From Alphaproteobacteria bacterium (GTDB lineage: Bacteria > Pseudomonadota > Alphaproteobacteria > Puniceispirillales > UBA1172), in NCBI GenBank assembly GCA_016778985.1, contig JADHOM010000001.1, positions 1 to 64,000 on the forward strand: 64,000 bases of DNA, given 5' to 3'. Position numbers and translations under genes: made by a program. The first letter of the stretch is position 1, and every line of letters begins with the position of its first letter. Under the pieces are notes generated by a model. The model was not told the DNA's origin. It saw only the letters and a list, made by a program, of their open reading frames with translations, and ran no database searches. Positions 47,218 through 56,065 of the stretch are shown one piece after another.

Positions 47218-48348
47218 CTAGTCCTGACCAAACTCGTGTCGCACTATATCGGTATGTTGACCCAGATCAGGCACATCCGTGGCAGCAAGGGTGGCGCCAT
47301 TTATCAGCGCCCCTGGCGTCATGATATCCATCTCACCAGCAGAGGTGCGGATGGTCATTAGCCTAATTTGCGGATGCTTTGTCAGGTCTTCCATCGTGTT
47401 CAAACGGCCAAAGGCGATATCCGCTGCTGTCATCATCGCGGCCATCTCATCACGGCTATGTTTTGCAAAAACGCTATTGATCCGATCATCTAGCGCTTGC
47501 CGATTGGCAACGCGGTTTGTATTGCCCATAAATTGGTCCGCGCTAGCCATATCACTATCGCCAAGAACCTCAGCGCAGAAGCGCACCCATTCGCGCTCAT
47601 TTTGAATAGAAAATAAAATCATGCCACCATCACCACAGCTATAAACCCCATAAGGCGCAATCGTTGGGTGATGCAATCCTGGCCGTTTAATATCGCGGCC
47701 ACCATGTTTGTATTGGATATAAGGGACGTTCATCCAGTCGGCAAGGGCATGAAATAATGAGACTTCGATATGTCTGCCTTCGCCAGTTTTCGCTCGCCCA
47801 ATTAAGGCCTGAAGAATGGCTTGAAAGGCAGTCATGCCAGCGCCAATATCACAGACTGAAACACCGACCCGACCTGCTGCTTCTGCTGATCCCGTCAAAT
47901 TAGCTAGCCCAACCTCAGCCTGCACCAACAAATCATAGGCTTTCATCTGGCTGAATGGCCCAGTTTCGCCATAGCCGCTAATCGAGCATGTGATGAGGGA
48001 CGGAAATTGCGCCCGCAGGTCATCAATATCTAGCCCTAGCCGTGATATTGCCCCAGGCATTAGGTTCTGAATAAAAATATCAGCCTGACTAATCATGGCT
48101 TTAACCAATGCCAAATCATTTGAGTCTTTAAGGTTAAGCACCACCGATTCTTTGCCGCGATTAAGCCAAACAAAATAGGAGCTCGACCCTTTGGCATCTT
48201 TATCATAGCCGCGCCCAAAATCACCTTCTGGACGCTCAATTTTAATGACTCTGGCACCAGCATCAGCAAGTTTTCCTGATGCATAAGGCGCAGCCACTGC
48301 TTGCTCTATCGTTACAACTGTAATCCCACTCAAATCACTGGCTGTCAT
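47218..48348 (-). CDS. CaiB/BaiF family (class III) CoA-transferase
   Basis: A 376-residue (from ATG 48348) class III CoA-transferase, which moves CoA between carboxylic acids. The start has AAAGGG 5 bases upstream; a GTG at 48366 would add six residues. LEQ-type N-terminus TVVTIEQAVAAPYASGKLADAG, the IKIERPEGDFGR segment and the conserved aspartate in SVCDIGAGM (the family's catalytic Asp, D167 from this start) are present. Donor and acceptor acids are unknown. It lies between a tartrate/malate-type dehydrogenase (101 bp from this start) and an EamA transporter gene (3 bp), suggesting activation of a dicarboxylic acid in a catabolic route. Confidence 0.9.
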   Translation of the reverse strand: MTASDLSGITVVTIEQAVAAPYASGKLADAGARVIKIERPEGDFGRGYDKDAKGSSSYFVWLNRGKESVVLNLKDSNDLALVKAMISQADIFIQNLMPGAISRLGLDIDDLRAQFPSLITCSISGYGETGPFSQMKAYDLLVQAEVGLANLTGSAEAAGRVGVSVCDIGAGMTAFQAILQALIGRAKTGEGRHIEVSLFHALADWMNVPYIQYKHGGRDIKRPGLHHPTIAPYGVYSCGDGGMILFSIQNEREWVRFCAEVLGDSDMASADQFMGNTNRVANRQALDDRINSVFAKHSRDEMAAMMTAADIAFGRLNTMEDLTKHPQIRLMTIRTSAGEMDIMTPGALINGATLAATDVPDLGQHTDIVRHEFGQD

Positions 48349-48449
48349 CTTAACCCTTTCTGCCACAAAACCTAATCACATCATCCTATCTTATGCTGTG
48401 AGAGATAGCCATTATTTATAAAGATGGCGGTATCGGAGGATATAGAGGC

Positions 48450-49523
48450 TTAATTATTTTGCCCATTTATGACACCAATAACCGCATTAGTGACATCACG
48501 TGTTGTTGCCTTGCCGCCAACATCTGGGGTTAAAATGCCTTCACCACAAACCTGTTCTACGGCGGCCATGAGCATTTGTGCTGCCTTGGCTTGTCCTAAA
48601 TGATCTAGCATCAATGCCGCTGTCCAAAACGTTGCCACCGGATTAGCAATGCCTTTGCCTGTGATATCAAAGGCTGATCCATGAATAGGCTCAAACATAG
48701 ATGGATAACGGCCTTCGGGATCAATATTAGCGGTTGGGGCAACGCCGATACTGCCCGCCAATGCACCGGCTAAATCTGACAAGATATCGGCATGTAAATT
48801 GGTTGCGACAATCGTATCAAGGCTTTGCGGGTCAAGCGTCATCCGCACTGTCATCGCATCAACCAGCATCTTATCCCATGTCACATCAGGAAAATCGGCG
48901 GCGACTTCGGCGGCGATATCATCCCACATCACCATACCATGACGTTGGGCATTTGATTTCGTCACAACAGTCAACATCTTACGAGGGCGCGCCACCGCCA
49001 TTTGAAAGGCATATTGCATAATGCGTCTGACACCGTTTCGGGTAAATACCGATACTTCTGTTGCGACTTCATCCGCCAGCCCTTGATGAACACGGCCACC
49101 ACTTCCTGAATATTCCCCTTCGGAGTTCTCGCGGATGATCATCCAGTCCAGATCACCATGATCAACATCACGCAATGGTGATTTTATGCCCGGTAAAACC
49201 CGCGTTGGACGAATATTAGCGTATTGATCAAAGCCTTGACATATCGGCAGACGGAGTCCCCATAAAGTAATATGATCAGGGACATCAGGCGCCCCAACCG
49301 CACCAAAAAATATCGCATCAAATGACTTGAGCTGATCACGGCCATCAGTCGGCATCATCTGGCCATGACGTTTATAATAATCTGACCCCCAGTCAAACGT
49401 CTTTACGGCAAACGAAAATTGCCCATCACGGCTGGCAACAGCCTCTAATACTTCAAGTCCAGCCTCAATCACTTCGGGACCGATACCATCTGCGGGTATA
49501 GCGGCAATATGATATGTTTTCAT
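48450..49523 (-). CDS. Tartrate/D-malate-type decarboxylating dehydrogenase
   Basis: A 357-residue member of the isocitrate/isopropylmalate dehydrogenase family, closest in features to tartrate dehydrogenase TtuC and D-malate dehydrogenase DmlA. IPADGIGPEVIEAGLEVL is the N-terminus, IIRENSEGEYSGSGGR is the phosphorylation-loop region, DAMTVRMTLDPQSLDTIVATNLHADILSDL binds metal and substrate, and EPIHGSAFDITGKGIANPVA binds NAD. It does not carry the leucine-pathway neighbours leuC/leuD, so LeuB is less likely. It oxidises and often decarboxylates a 2-hydroxy acid; the actual substrate is unknown. Confidence 0.88.
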   Translation of the reverse strand: MKTYHIAAIPADGIGPEVIEAGLEVLEAVASRDGQFSFAVKTFDWGSDYYKRHGQMMPTDGRDQLKSFDAIFFGAVGAPDVPDHITLWGLRLPICQGFDQYANIRPTRVLPGIKSPLRDVDHGDLDWMIIRENSEGEYSGSGGRVHQGLADEVATEVSVFTRNGVRRIMQYAFQMAVARPRKMLTVVTKSNAQRHGMVMWDDIAAEVAADFPDVTWDKMLVDAMTVRMTLDPQSLDTIVATNLHADILSDLAGALAGSIGVAPTANIDPEGRYPSMFEPIHGSAFDITGKGIANPVATFWTAALMLDHLGQAKAAQMLMAAVEQVCGEGILTPDVGGKATTRDVTNAVIGVINGQNN

Positions 49524-49548
49524 TACTCTTTCCTAGTATGCTTGTTGT

Positions 49549-50367
49549 CTAAAGATGATCAATAAATTGAATAATATGGTCAGCAACTGTGTCGCCAGCC
49601 TCTAGTAATAAAGAATGTTTCAGCTCTGGCAAGATCACTAATTCAGAATGGGGCATGGCTGTCGCAATTTGCTGATTAAGTCGGGGGTTACAGCCGCCAT
49701 CTTTTTCTCCAGTCAAAACCAATGATGGCACCGCTATCTCTGCTAACCATGGCGCCATTTCTGTCCCCGCATAAATCCGAAATACATTGAGAAAAATATC
49801 CGGGTCGGTTGCTATCACCTGTTTTAGGCGTGCGTTCACAACATCAGAATGTGCCTTTATAAACGCATCCGTAAACCAGCGATCAGATAATGTTTCTAAC
49901 ACCTGCGGTATGCCTTTTTCTTCCATCGCTTTGACGACCGCCCAGACATTTTGGCTATCTTGCTGTGTTCGAAATGCCGCCGTTGATAACAGCCCAAGCG
50001 ATAACACTCTTTCTGGATATGCCCGCGCATAAGCAGGGCCAATCATACCGCCAAGGGAATGCCCCGCAATATGCATCGCGTTAATTCCAGCGGCAACCCG
50101 GACGGCCTCTAGATCAAGCACGAGATGATCAAGATCGAACACCCCATCACCGGCAGGTGAAGCGCCATGGCCGCGCAGATCATATGTGATGACGGTAAAT
50201 CGCGGTGTTAATATCGGCATTAATTTCGCCCAGGCGTTGCGGGCCGCACCAATACCGTGGATGAGCAATAGCGGCTCTCCTGAACCGGCTTGTGACCACG
50301 CACATGATACAGACGCCAGCTTCGCTGGTTTAGACGGCTGGCCAGATGTCACTTTGATTTCTTTCAT
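49549..50367 (-). CDS. Alpha/beta-fold hydrolase
   Basis: A 272-residue hydrolase with the nucleophile Ser104 in AGHSLGG, oxyanion region LLLIHGIGAARNAW (33-46), acid residue in VLTGEKDGGCNP and His in LKHSLLLEAG. Its sequence style (YDLRGHGAS, PAYARAYPERVLSLG) recalls 3-oxoadipate enol-lactonase and C-C or lactone hydrolases such as MhpC. The substrate is unknown. It lies in the same-strand series after the monooxygenase and tautomerase genes, which fits opening of an enol-lactone or similar ring product. No signal peptide. Confidence 0.88.
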   Translation of the reverse strand: MKEIKVTSGQPSKPAKLASVSCAWSQAGSGEPLLLIHGIGAARNAWAKLMPILTPRFTVITYDLRGHGASPAGDGVFDLDHLVLDLEAVRVAAGINAMHIAGHSLGGMIGPAYARAYPERVLSLGLLSTAAFRTQQDSQNVWAVVKAMEEKGIPQVLETLSDRWFTDAFIKAHSDVVNARLKQVIATDPDIFLNVFRIYAGTEMAPWLAEIAVPSLVLTGEKDGGCNPRLNQQIATAMPHSELVILPELKHSLLLEAGDTVADHIIQFIDHL

Positions 50368-50441
50368 TGATCCCTGCCATTATGCCCTGCTGATATGCCC
50401 TATCAGGGCTTAATCTATGCGTTAAATATCTATCGGGCCGG

Positions 50442-50636
50442 TTAATCAGGCTGGCGATCAGCAAAGGCGATGCCGGCCTTTCCCCAATCCTGCTTATCAA
50501 CATCAACAAGCACAACATCAACAACCTCAGGCTTGGCTCCAGTGGCCCGACAAAAACCATCGGTGAGCTCTTTTATTATAGCGCGGCGGGTATCACGATC
50601 ACGACCTTTCAACATTTCGACACGAATAATAGGCAT
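50442..50636 (-). CDS. 4-oxalocrotonate tautomerase-like protein
   Basis: A 64-residue tautomerase. The ATG at 50634-50636 gives MPIIRVEMLKGRDRD, so the catalytic proline becomes residue 1 after Met removal; a GGGAG site precedes it. Arg11 of the classical enzyme is kept (GR), but the position of Arg39 is Asp here and Phe50 is Trp (QDWG), so the substrate is probably not 4-oxalocrotonate itself. The family acts as small hexamers on enol/keto acids. It starts 10 bp after the monooxygenase stop and clearly belongs to the same operon. Confidence 0.88.
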   Translation of the reverse strand: MPIIRVEMLKGRDRDTRRAIIKELTDGFCRATGAKPEVVDVVLVDVDKQDWGKAGIAFADRQPD

Positions 50637-50646
50637 TATTTTCTCC

Positions 50647-51693
50647 CTATATGGCTTGCGATTGAGGGTATGTGGTAGTGGTAAAATGCGGCATGACATC
50701 TTCGGCAAATGCTTGTAACGCATCAAGCGTTTCACTGGCATCAAGACCAAAATTAGGATTGATAATGACGCGATCAATCCCTAATTCTGCATAAGGGGCA
50801 AGTTTGTCAATAACCTCTTGCGGAGTGCCGATCAGCAAACTTTCCGCCAGCTCATCTTTAGGTGTTCGTGACGGCATCGGCGTGATCATGCCGTGATCAA
50901 CATGTCCTGGCCCCAGATAAATATTATCAAAGCGCCCATAATAATGATGCGCGGCGGTAATCTTTCGCTGTTTTTCCGCTTCGTTTTTAGCGATATGGCC
51001 GACCCGCGATAAGGTTAGAGTTGGCATATCATGTGATGGTTTGCATTCAGCCTTACCGCGATTAAAAGCATCAACCTGATCAATCAGCAACTGATGATTG
51101 CCTGATAGAGGAGTTGTTTGAATATGAAAGCCTTTTTTGGCGCAGCTATAAATGCCTTCCGGATTAAGCACCGCCATCATAATCGGTGGCCCGCCTGGAC
51201 GCACTGGCCTTGGCATAATGGTGAGAGGATCAAACTGATACCATTTGCCGTCCCAAGATACTTCTTCTTCGGTCAACAGCGCTTGCAACACCGCTAGCGA
51301 TTCATCAAATCGCTCACGTGTTTCATCCATTGGTACACCCATTCTTTCCATCTCATACGGAAAAGCCCCGCGACCAAGACCAAGCATCAAGCGACCTTCG
51401 CAAAAAATATCTGCGACCACAACCTCACCAGCATAAACCCGCATATCATGAAGCGGCAAAACCACGACAGATGTCATGATCTTGATCTGTGATGTCAGGC
51501 TAGCAATTTTGACCGCAAAGGTAAGCGGCGCTGGCATCATGAGACAATTTACCAGATGATGTTCGGTCACTGATACCGCTGCAAAACCTAGCTGCTCAGC
51601 CAATTTGGCTTGATCAAGCATATCGCTATAAACCCTATCACCACCGTAGGATTTATCAGGGTAGTCGGCGGAAAGTTGTATGCAGAAATCCAT
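50647..51693 (-). CDS. Luciferase-like (LLM) flavin-dependent monooxygenase
   Basis: A 348-residue bacterial luciferase-like monooxygenase, probably using FMNH2 or F420H2 from a separate reductase (none is beside it). The typical barrel segments are AKLAEQLGFAAVSVTEHH, IKIMTSVVVLPLHDMRVYAGE, GRLMLGLGRGAFPYEMERMG and GTPQEVIDKLAPYAELGIDRVI. The family oxidises diverse small molecules, including alkanesulfonates, dimethyl sulfide and heterocycles. It is the first gene of the minus-strand series that continues with the tautomerase, hydrolase, dehydrogenase and CoA-transferase. The substrate is unknown. Confidence 0.9.
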   Translation of the reverse strand: MDFCIQLSADYPDKSYGGDRVYSDMLDQAKLAEQLGFAAVSVTEHHLVNCLMMPAPLTFAVKIASLTSQIKIMTSVVVLPLHDMRVYAGEVVVADIFCEGRLMLGLGRGAFPYEMERMGVPMDETRERFDESLAVLQALLTEEEVSWDGKWYQFDPLTIMPRPVRPGGPPIMMAVLNPEGIYSCAKKGFHIQTTPLSGNHQLLIDQVDAFNRGKAECKPSHDMPTLTLSRVGHIAKNEAEKQRKITAAHHYYGRFDNIYLGPGHVDHGMITPMPSRTPKDELAESLLIGTPQEVIDKLAPYAELGIDRVIINPNFGLDASETLDALQAFAEDVMPHFTTTTYPQSQAI

Positions 51694-51887
51694 TATACTA
51701 TCCCTATTAGTTGAAATGATAAGTTAGCTGATTTTATAAGTGTTCTGTAAATTCATATTCACAGGATAGGCATTAATGCTTTATCAAATCAATCATTAGA
51801 TAACCATGATGCATGAAAATAGTATCTTTTTAAGAAAAATGAATTACCATCACTTAGCTATCCACTTCAGAGAAATCATTCTGTTCC

Positions 51888-52769
51888 ATGTCACATAATA
51901 AAGCTATTGCTATCATTCTATTAGGTGGCAGTTTTATGTCACTGGTTGGCCTTGTTATGCGGCTGATGGATGTTAATGATGGCATGATTATCCTGTTTTA
52001 TCGGTCGATCAGCCTTTCTGCTATGGTCATGATGGTGGCCTGTTTACGGCGGCGGGAAAGCCCCGTTACATTTCTTCTCAAATTGGATAAAACAGACCTA
52101 GCCATGGGCGCGGCATTATCATTAGCCTTCACGACCTATGTTTTTGCCATGCTTATGACATCTGTTGCGTCAACATTATTTATTCTGACCACTACCCCTT
52201 TTATGGCAGCTTTAATCGGTTGGATATGGATCAATGAAAGACCACATCCTTTCACTTGGATAGCCATGTTAGCGGCGCTGTTTGGGGTCGCGTTAATGCT
52301 CAGCGATGGCTTTGAGCTTGGCCGCACACAAGGCAATATAGTGGCGCTATTATCCGCATTCTTTTTTGCCGTCATGCTCGTATTGGCACGCCGAAGCCGC
52401 AAGGATGATGTCCTTGGTGGCACCTTTCTTGGCGGCATTATTGCCTTTGGCTTAGCTGGATTATCGGCGATCGGTTTTGGCAATGGGCTTAGCATCGGTG
52501 GCCAAGATTTACTGTTAGCATTATTTATGGGAGCCTTTACTATTGGTATAGGGATCGCGCTTGTCACATGGGGCGCTCCCTATGTCCCAGCAGCAGAAGT
52601 TAGCCTTTTGGTATTAATTGAGTCTGTTCTTGGGCCAATTTGGCCATGGCTATTTTTGGGGGAAGTCATGTCAACGCTAGAGATTATAGGCGGCGTTACC
52701 GTCATGGCGGCGGTGGCAGGACTGGCGCTTTTAGGATCAGAGAAGCCAGCACAGGCACATTATAACTAA
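51888..52769 (+). CDS. EamA/DMT family transporter
   Basis: A 293-residue membrane protein of ten predicted helices with two EamA halves. It is divergent from the monooxygenase gene with a 194-bp gap that must hold the promoters of both. SVASTLFILTTTPFMAALIGW and ALVTWGAPYVPAAEVSLLVLIE are the characteristic helix 4 and helix 9 segments. It is a second EamA protein, not closely similar to the one at 46279-47214, and could serve the same pathway. Confidence 0.85.
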   Translation: MSHNKAIAIILLGGSFMSLVGLVMRLMDVNDGMIILFYRSISLSAMVMMVACLRRRESPVTFLLKLDKTDLAMGAALSLAFTTYVFAMLMTSVASTLFILTTTPFMAALIGWIWINERPHPFTWIAMLAALFGVALMLSDGFELGRTQGNIVALLSAFFFAVMLVLARRSRKDDVLGGTFLGGIIAFGLAGLSAIGFGNGLSIGGQDLLLALFMGAFTIGIGIALVTWGAPYVPAAEVSLLVLIESVLGPIWPWLFLGEVMSTLEIIGGVTVMAAVAGLALLGSEKPAQAHYN

Positions 52770-52835
52770 CCCCTTGTTTCTGAGCGGCTGACCACCTATG
52801 TCAAAGCTGTTAGTTAAATAAAAGTTGAGATTATC

Positions 52836-53774
52836 ATGTCCATTCGTCCTATAAAAATGTCAAGCCAAGCCAAACCGCATATTGAAGGCGCAGGGGTGCA
52901 TTTGCACCGTGTTTTTGGGTTTGGAGAAACCGAACCTTTTGATCCGTTCCTGATGATGGATGATTTTCGCAACGATGATCCCGCCCAATATCTTAATGGC
53001 TTCCCATGGCACCCGCATCGCGGCATTGAGACTATTACCTATGTGTTGAAGGGTAATGTTGAACATGGCGATAGCCTTGGCAATCGCGGCGTTCTTAGTG
53101 ATGGTGATGTCCAATGGATGACCGCAGGGTCTGGTATCATTCATCAAGAAATGCCAACGGGAAATGCCCAAGGCCAAATGCATGGATTTCAGCTATGGGC
53201 TAATTTACCTAGCCATCAGAAAATGACGACACCGCGCTATCAAGATGTCAAATCGCCTGATATCACCAGCCTGACTGATGATGATGGCACGCATATTCGC
53301 GTCATTGCTGGCGATTATCGCGGCTATCATGGGCCAGTCGATGGCATTGATACGAACCCTAGCTATCTCGACATAACACTGCCAGCCAATATCACTAAAC
53401 GTTTTCCATTTGATACACGGCGGCAGGGCTTTGCCTATATATTTGAAGGCAGCGCTAGTTTTGCTGATGCCTCTCAGCCTTTTGGTGTCAATGTCGAAAA
53501 AGAGTTTATGGGGGAAGAGCTCAAAATTCGTGATCAATCAGGCAATCGCACCCTAGTTGTGTTTGGTGAGGGTGATGAGGTTGTGGTTACATCGGGTGAG
53601 TTTGGCGTTAGATTTCTGCTCATATCTGGTGCGCCTTTACGCGAACCTGTGGCATGGCATGGGCCGATTGTTATGAACACGCGGGATGAGCTGGTTGAGG
53701 CTTTCCAAGAGCTTAATAATGGCAAGTTCATTAAAGAAGGTGCTGCGGATTGGATTGGCAAAACGCGTAAATAA
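52836..53774 (+). CDS. Pirin family protein
   Basis: A 312-residue bicupin of the pirin family. The iron-site residues are present: H59 and H61 (WHPHRG), H103 and E105 (IHQEMP). Bacterial pirins include quercetin 2,3-dioxygenases and proteins tied to redox or central metabolism; which applies here is unknown. GLQLWANLP-like GFQLWANLP and the C-terminal cupin with AYIFEGSASF are typical. It starts 66 bp after the EamA gene on the same strand. The 66-bp gap contains the 13-mer CCCTTGTTTCTGA, found again before the epimerase gene. Confidence 0.88.
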   Translation: MSIRPIKMSSQAKPHIEGAGVHLHRVFGFGETEPFDPFLMMDDFRNDDPAQYLNGFPWHPHRGIETITYVLKGNVEHGDSLGNRGVLSDGDVQWMTAGSGIIHQEMPTGNAQGQMHGFQLWANLPSHQKMTTPRYQDVKSPDITSLTDDDGTHIRVIAGDYRGYHGPVDGIDTNPSYLDITLPANITKRFPFDTRRQGFAYIFEGSASFADASQPFGVNVEKEFMGEELKIRDQSGNRTLVVFGEGDEVVVTSGEFGVRFLLISGAPLREPVAWHGPIVMNTRDELVEAFQELNNGKFIKEGAADWIGKTRK

Positions 53775-54806
53775 TTACCTTAACAGCCTTATATAAATCG
53801 CCGAATATAAAATCAGAAAAAACGCCACCGCCAGAGCACAGATATCGCTGGAATTATAATAGCTAAATCCAATTAACACCGGCAGCGCCGACATTGGCAG
53901 GATGATCGCCGTAGCATATGGATTAGACCATGATCGTGTTATCCTGCCCTTTGATGCAATTTCTATTCGGCGCATCAAAACGTGATGAAAATGCATCATA
54001 TCTGGTCTTGTCGCATCTGATTTTTTATATATGCGGCGGAATATAGAATGAAGCATATCCATGGCTGGCCAAAAGACAATTAGCAAAATTGCCCAGCCTG
54101 ACACCTCTGGATGGCGTGACTTTAATACAATCAGGGAAATGGCAATTAAAAATCCTAAAGAATAGGCGCCCGCATCGCCCATAAAAATCCGGCCAGTCGG
54201 ATAATTGAGTATGAAAAATCCTAATACGGCTGAAAATATCAGCGCATTAAGAACAGCAATATTGGGCTCAGATACTTGCTGGCTTAAGGCTATAATCGCC
54301 GCTGACATGATCAGTGTTTTGCCTGAGGCGAGACCATTAATCCCATCAATCATATTGATAGAATTGATCAAGGTAACAATCGCCAGAATAGTGAACGCAA
54401 TGCCAATAACCGGATAACTTAACAGCGCATTCACATACGGAAAATTGATCTCAGTTAACCATATGCCTGTAAAAAAGATGAATATCCCTGCTGATATTAC
54501 CCCCAGACATAAGCGCAGATAGGGATGAATAGGGCGATGCACATCTTCGCATATTCCAGCAATAAAAATAGGTAATAGCGCAAGTAACAAATCCCATTTA
54601 ACTGATATCGCATACATAAATACCCCTGCAAAAATCGCAATAATAATAGCTAAGCCGCCTAATCGTGGGGTAGCGATTTTATGCGCCGCTCGTTTTTCTG
54701 ACAGATGATAATCAGGCCTGTCAAAGCGCCGTGATATGGCAACAATGACTATTGATATGAGAAAGCTCAGCACAAGCGTTAACATAAATGGATATGGTAT
54801 ATTCAT
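53775..54806 (-). CDS. MraY/WecA-like polyprenyl-phosphate sugar-1-phosphate transferase
   Basis: A 343-residue glycosyltransferase family 4 membrane protein with about ten helices that would load a sugar-1-phosphate onto undecaprenyl phosphate to begin a surface polysaccharide. NSINMIDGINGLASGKT and FMGDAGAYSLGFLIA are the catalytic and Mg2+ loops. The usual first DD pair is ED here (AGICEDVHRP), as in several members of this subgroup. RAAHKIATPRLGGLAI binds the lipid-side cytoplasmic loop. It ends directly at the pirin stop and is divergent from the epimerase. MraY itself is unlikely because no cell-division genes are near. Confidence 0.88.
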   Translation of the reverse strand: MNIPYPFMLTLVLSFLISIVIVAISRRFDRPDYHLSEKRAAHKIATPRLGGLAIIIAIFAGVFMYAISVKWDLLLALLPIFIAGICEDVHRPIHPYLRLCLGVISAGIFIFFTGIWLTEINFPYVNALLSYPVIGIAFTILAIVTLINSINMIDGINGLASGKTLIMSAAIIALSQQVSEPNIAVLNALIFSAVLGFFILNYPTGRIFMGDAGAYSLGFLIAISLIVLKSRHPEVSGWAILLIVFWPAMDMLHSIFRRIYKKSDATRPDMMHFHHVLMRRIEIASKGRITRSWSNPYATAIILPMSALPVLIGFSYYNSSDICALAVAFFLILYSAIYIRLLR

Positions 54807-54867
54807 ATTTTGTTACCAGTTTCTTAGAACAGAGCTAGGATATCATACTCCATCATGGGCATGTGAT

Positions 54868-54899
54868 AAAATTTTTGAGTGACAAAATTCTTGAGCAAC
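54868..54899. repeat. Imperfect 16-bp tandem repeat upstream of the epimerase
   Basis: AAAATTTTTGAGTGAC (54868-54883) is followed by AAAATTCTTGAGCAAC (54884-54899), then AAAATGATC begins a partial third unit. It lies in the 162-bp divergent promoter region. Unit length is not a multiple of three, consistent with a non-coding place. Confidence 0.7.
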
Positions 54900-54968
54900 A
54901 AAATGATCATCAAAATATTACCCCTTCATGATCTATACGCTATCCCTTGTTTCTGATAGGTTCAGGTC

Positions 54969-55988
54969 ATGATGTCATCTGCTCCTATTATTGTTACTGG
55001 TGTCGCTGGATTTATAGGCTTTCATCTGACCAAGCGGTTGCTTCAAGATGGCCATAAGGTGGTCGGTGTTGATAGCCTGACCAGCTATTACAGCACCCGG
55101 CTCAAAAAAGACCGTTTAGCCCAGATACCGGATCAGCAATTCCAATTCCGGCATCTTGATCTGGCTGATCAGGATGCTGTGTTTTCGTGTTTTGATCAAG
55201 CCAAGCCAAAAACCGTGATCCATTTAGCCGCCCAAGCTGGCGTTCGCTATTCTATTGAAAATCCTGCCGCCTATATGGACAGCAACATGACAGGGTTTTT
55301 CCATATTCTTGAAGCCAGCCGGAAGCATCAGATTGAACATCTGGTCTATGCCTCATCATCATCGGTATATGGCGCATCGACCGATTATCCGTTTTCTGAA
55401 AATCAACCTGTTAATCATCCAGTCAGTTTTTATGCCGCGACTAAAAAAGCCAATGAAGCCATGGCACATTCCTATGCGCATCTTTATGGCTTGCCGTGTA
55501 CAGGATTGCGCTTTTTTACCGTTTATGGCCCTTGGGGGCGGCCAGATATGGCGTTGTGGACGTTCAGCGACCGTATCATGAAAGGTGAGCCTATCCATGT
55601 CTATGGTAATGGTGAGATGAGCCGTGATTTCACCTATATTGATGATATTATTGACGGCATTACCCGGCTGATCCCGCTAGCGCCAGAGCCTAACCCTGAT
55701 TGGGATAGCGCCAAACAGCATCAGGCAACAAGCGCCGCCCCTTGGCGCATCCTCAATATTGGCAATAATAACCCGACTGAACTGGAGCATTTTATTGCTG
55801 TTCTGGAAGATGCTATCGGCATCAAAGCGATCAAAGAATATCTGCCTATGCAAGATGGTGATGTTCGCCGTACCGCCGCCGATATCAGCGCCATTCATCA
55901 GCTAACCGGATTTACGCCAGCAACCAATATCGAAACAGGAATACCAAAATTTGTCGAATGGTATCGCCGCTGGCATGGAAATTCGTAA
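54969..55988 (+). CDS. NAD-dependent nucleotide-sugar epimerase (UDP-glucuronate 4-epimerase-like)
   Basis: A 339-residue short-chain dehydrogenase-type enzyme. The NAD loop is GVAGFIG (11-17), followed by the SSSSVYG region (129-135) and the catalytic YAATK (155-159). GVRYSIENPAAYMDSNMTGF and FTVYGPWGRPDMALW are hallmarks of UDP-glucuronate 4-epimerases and CapI-like proteins, which supply galacturonate for capsules and O-antigens. Start: ATG at 54969 (a second ATG follows). The nearby galU and phosphohexomutase genes would supply the precursor UDP-glucose. A UDP-glucose dehydrogenase is not in the window. Confidence 0.88.
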   Translation: MMSSAPIIVTGVAGFIGFHLTKRLLQDGHKVVGVDSLTSYYSTRLKKDRLAQIPDQQFQFRHLDLADQDAVFSCFDQAKPKTVIHLAAQAGVRYSIENPAAYMDSNMTGFFHILEASRKHQIEHLVYASSSSVYGASTDYPFSENQPVNHPVSFYAATKKANEAMAHSYAHLYGLPCTGLRFFTVYGPWGRPDMALWTFSDRIMKGEPIHVYGNGEMSRDFTYIDDIIDGITRLIPLAPEPNPDWDSAKQHQATSAAPWRILNIGNNNPTELEHFIAVLEDAIGIKAIKEYLPMQDGDVRRTAADISAIHQLTGFTPATNIETGIPKFVEWYRRWHGNS

Positions 55989-56065
55989 TTAATCCGTCTG
56001 ATGATTGCAACACACGGCAAAATTAGTGTATGACGGTTAGTGCAATTAATTGATTAGGACAGCTT

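Noticed and set aside
47218-51693. A DMSP-cleavage (DddD-like) or dimethyl sulfide monooxygenase (DmoA) operon
   Set aside because: The CoA-transferase is a single-domain 376-residue protein, not the two-domain DddD; no betaine-type transporter or DddB/C genes are present. The luciferase-like protein alone cannot be assigned to DmoA.
52771-54956. Shared 13-mer CCCTTGTTTCTGA at 52771-52783 and 54944-54956
   Set aside because: Only two copies, each upstream of a plus-strand gene but at different distances; not enough to call an operator.
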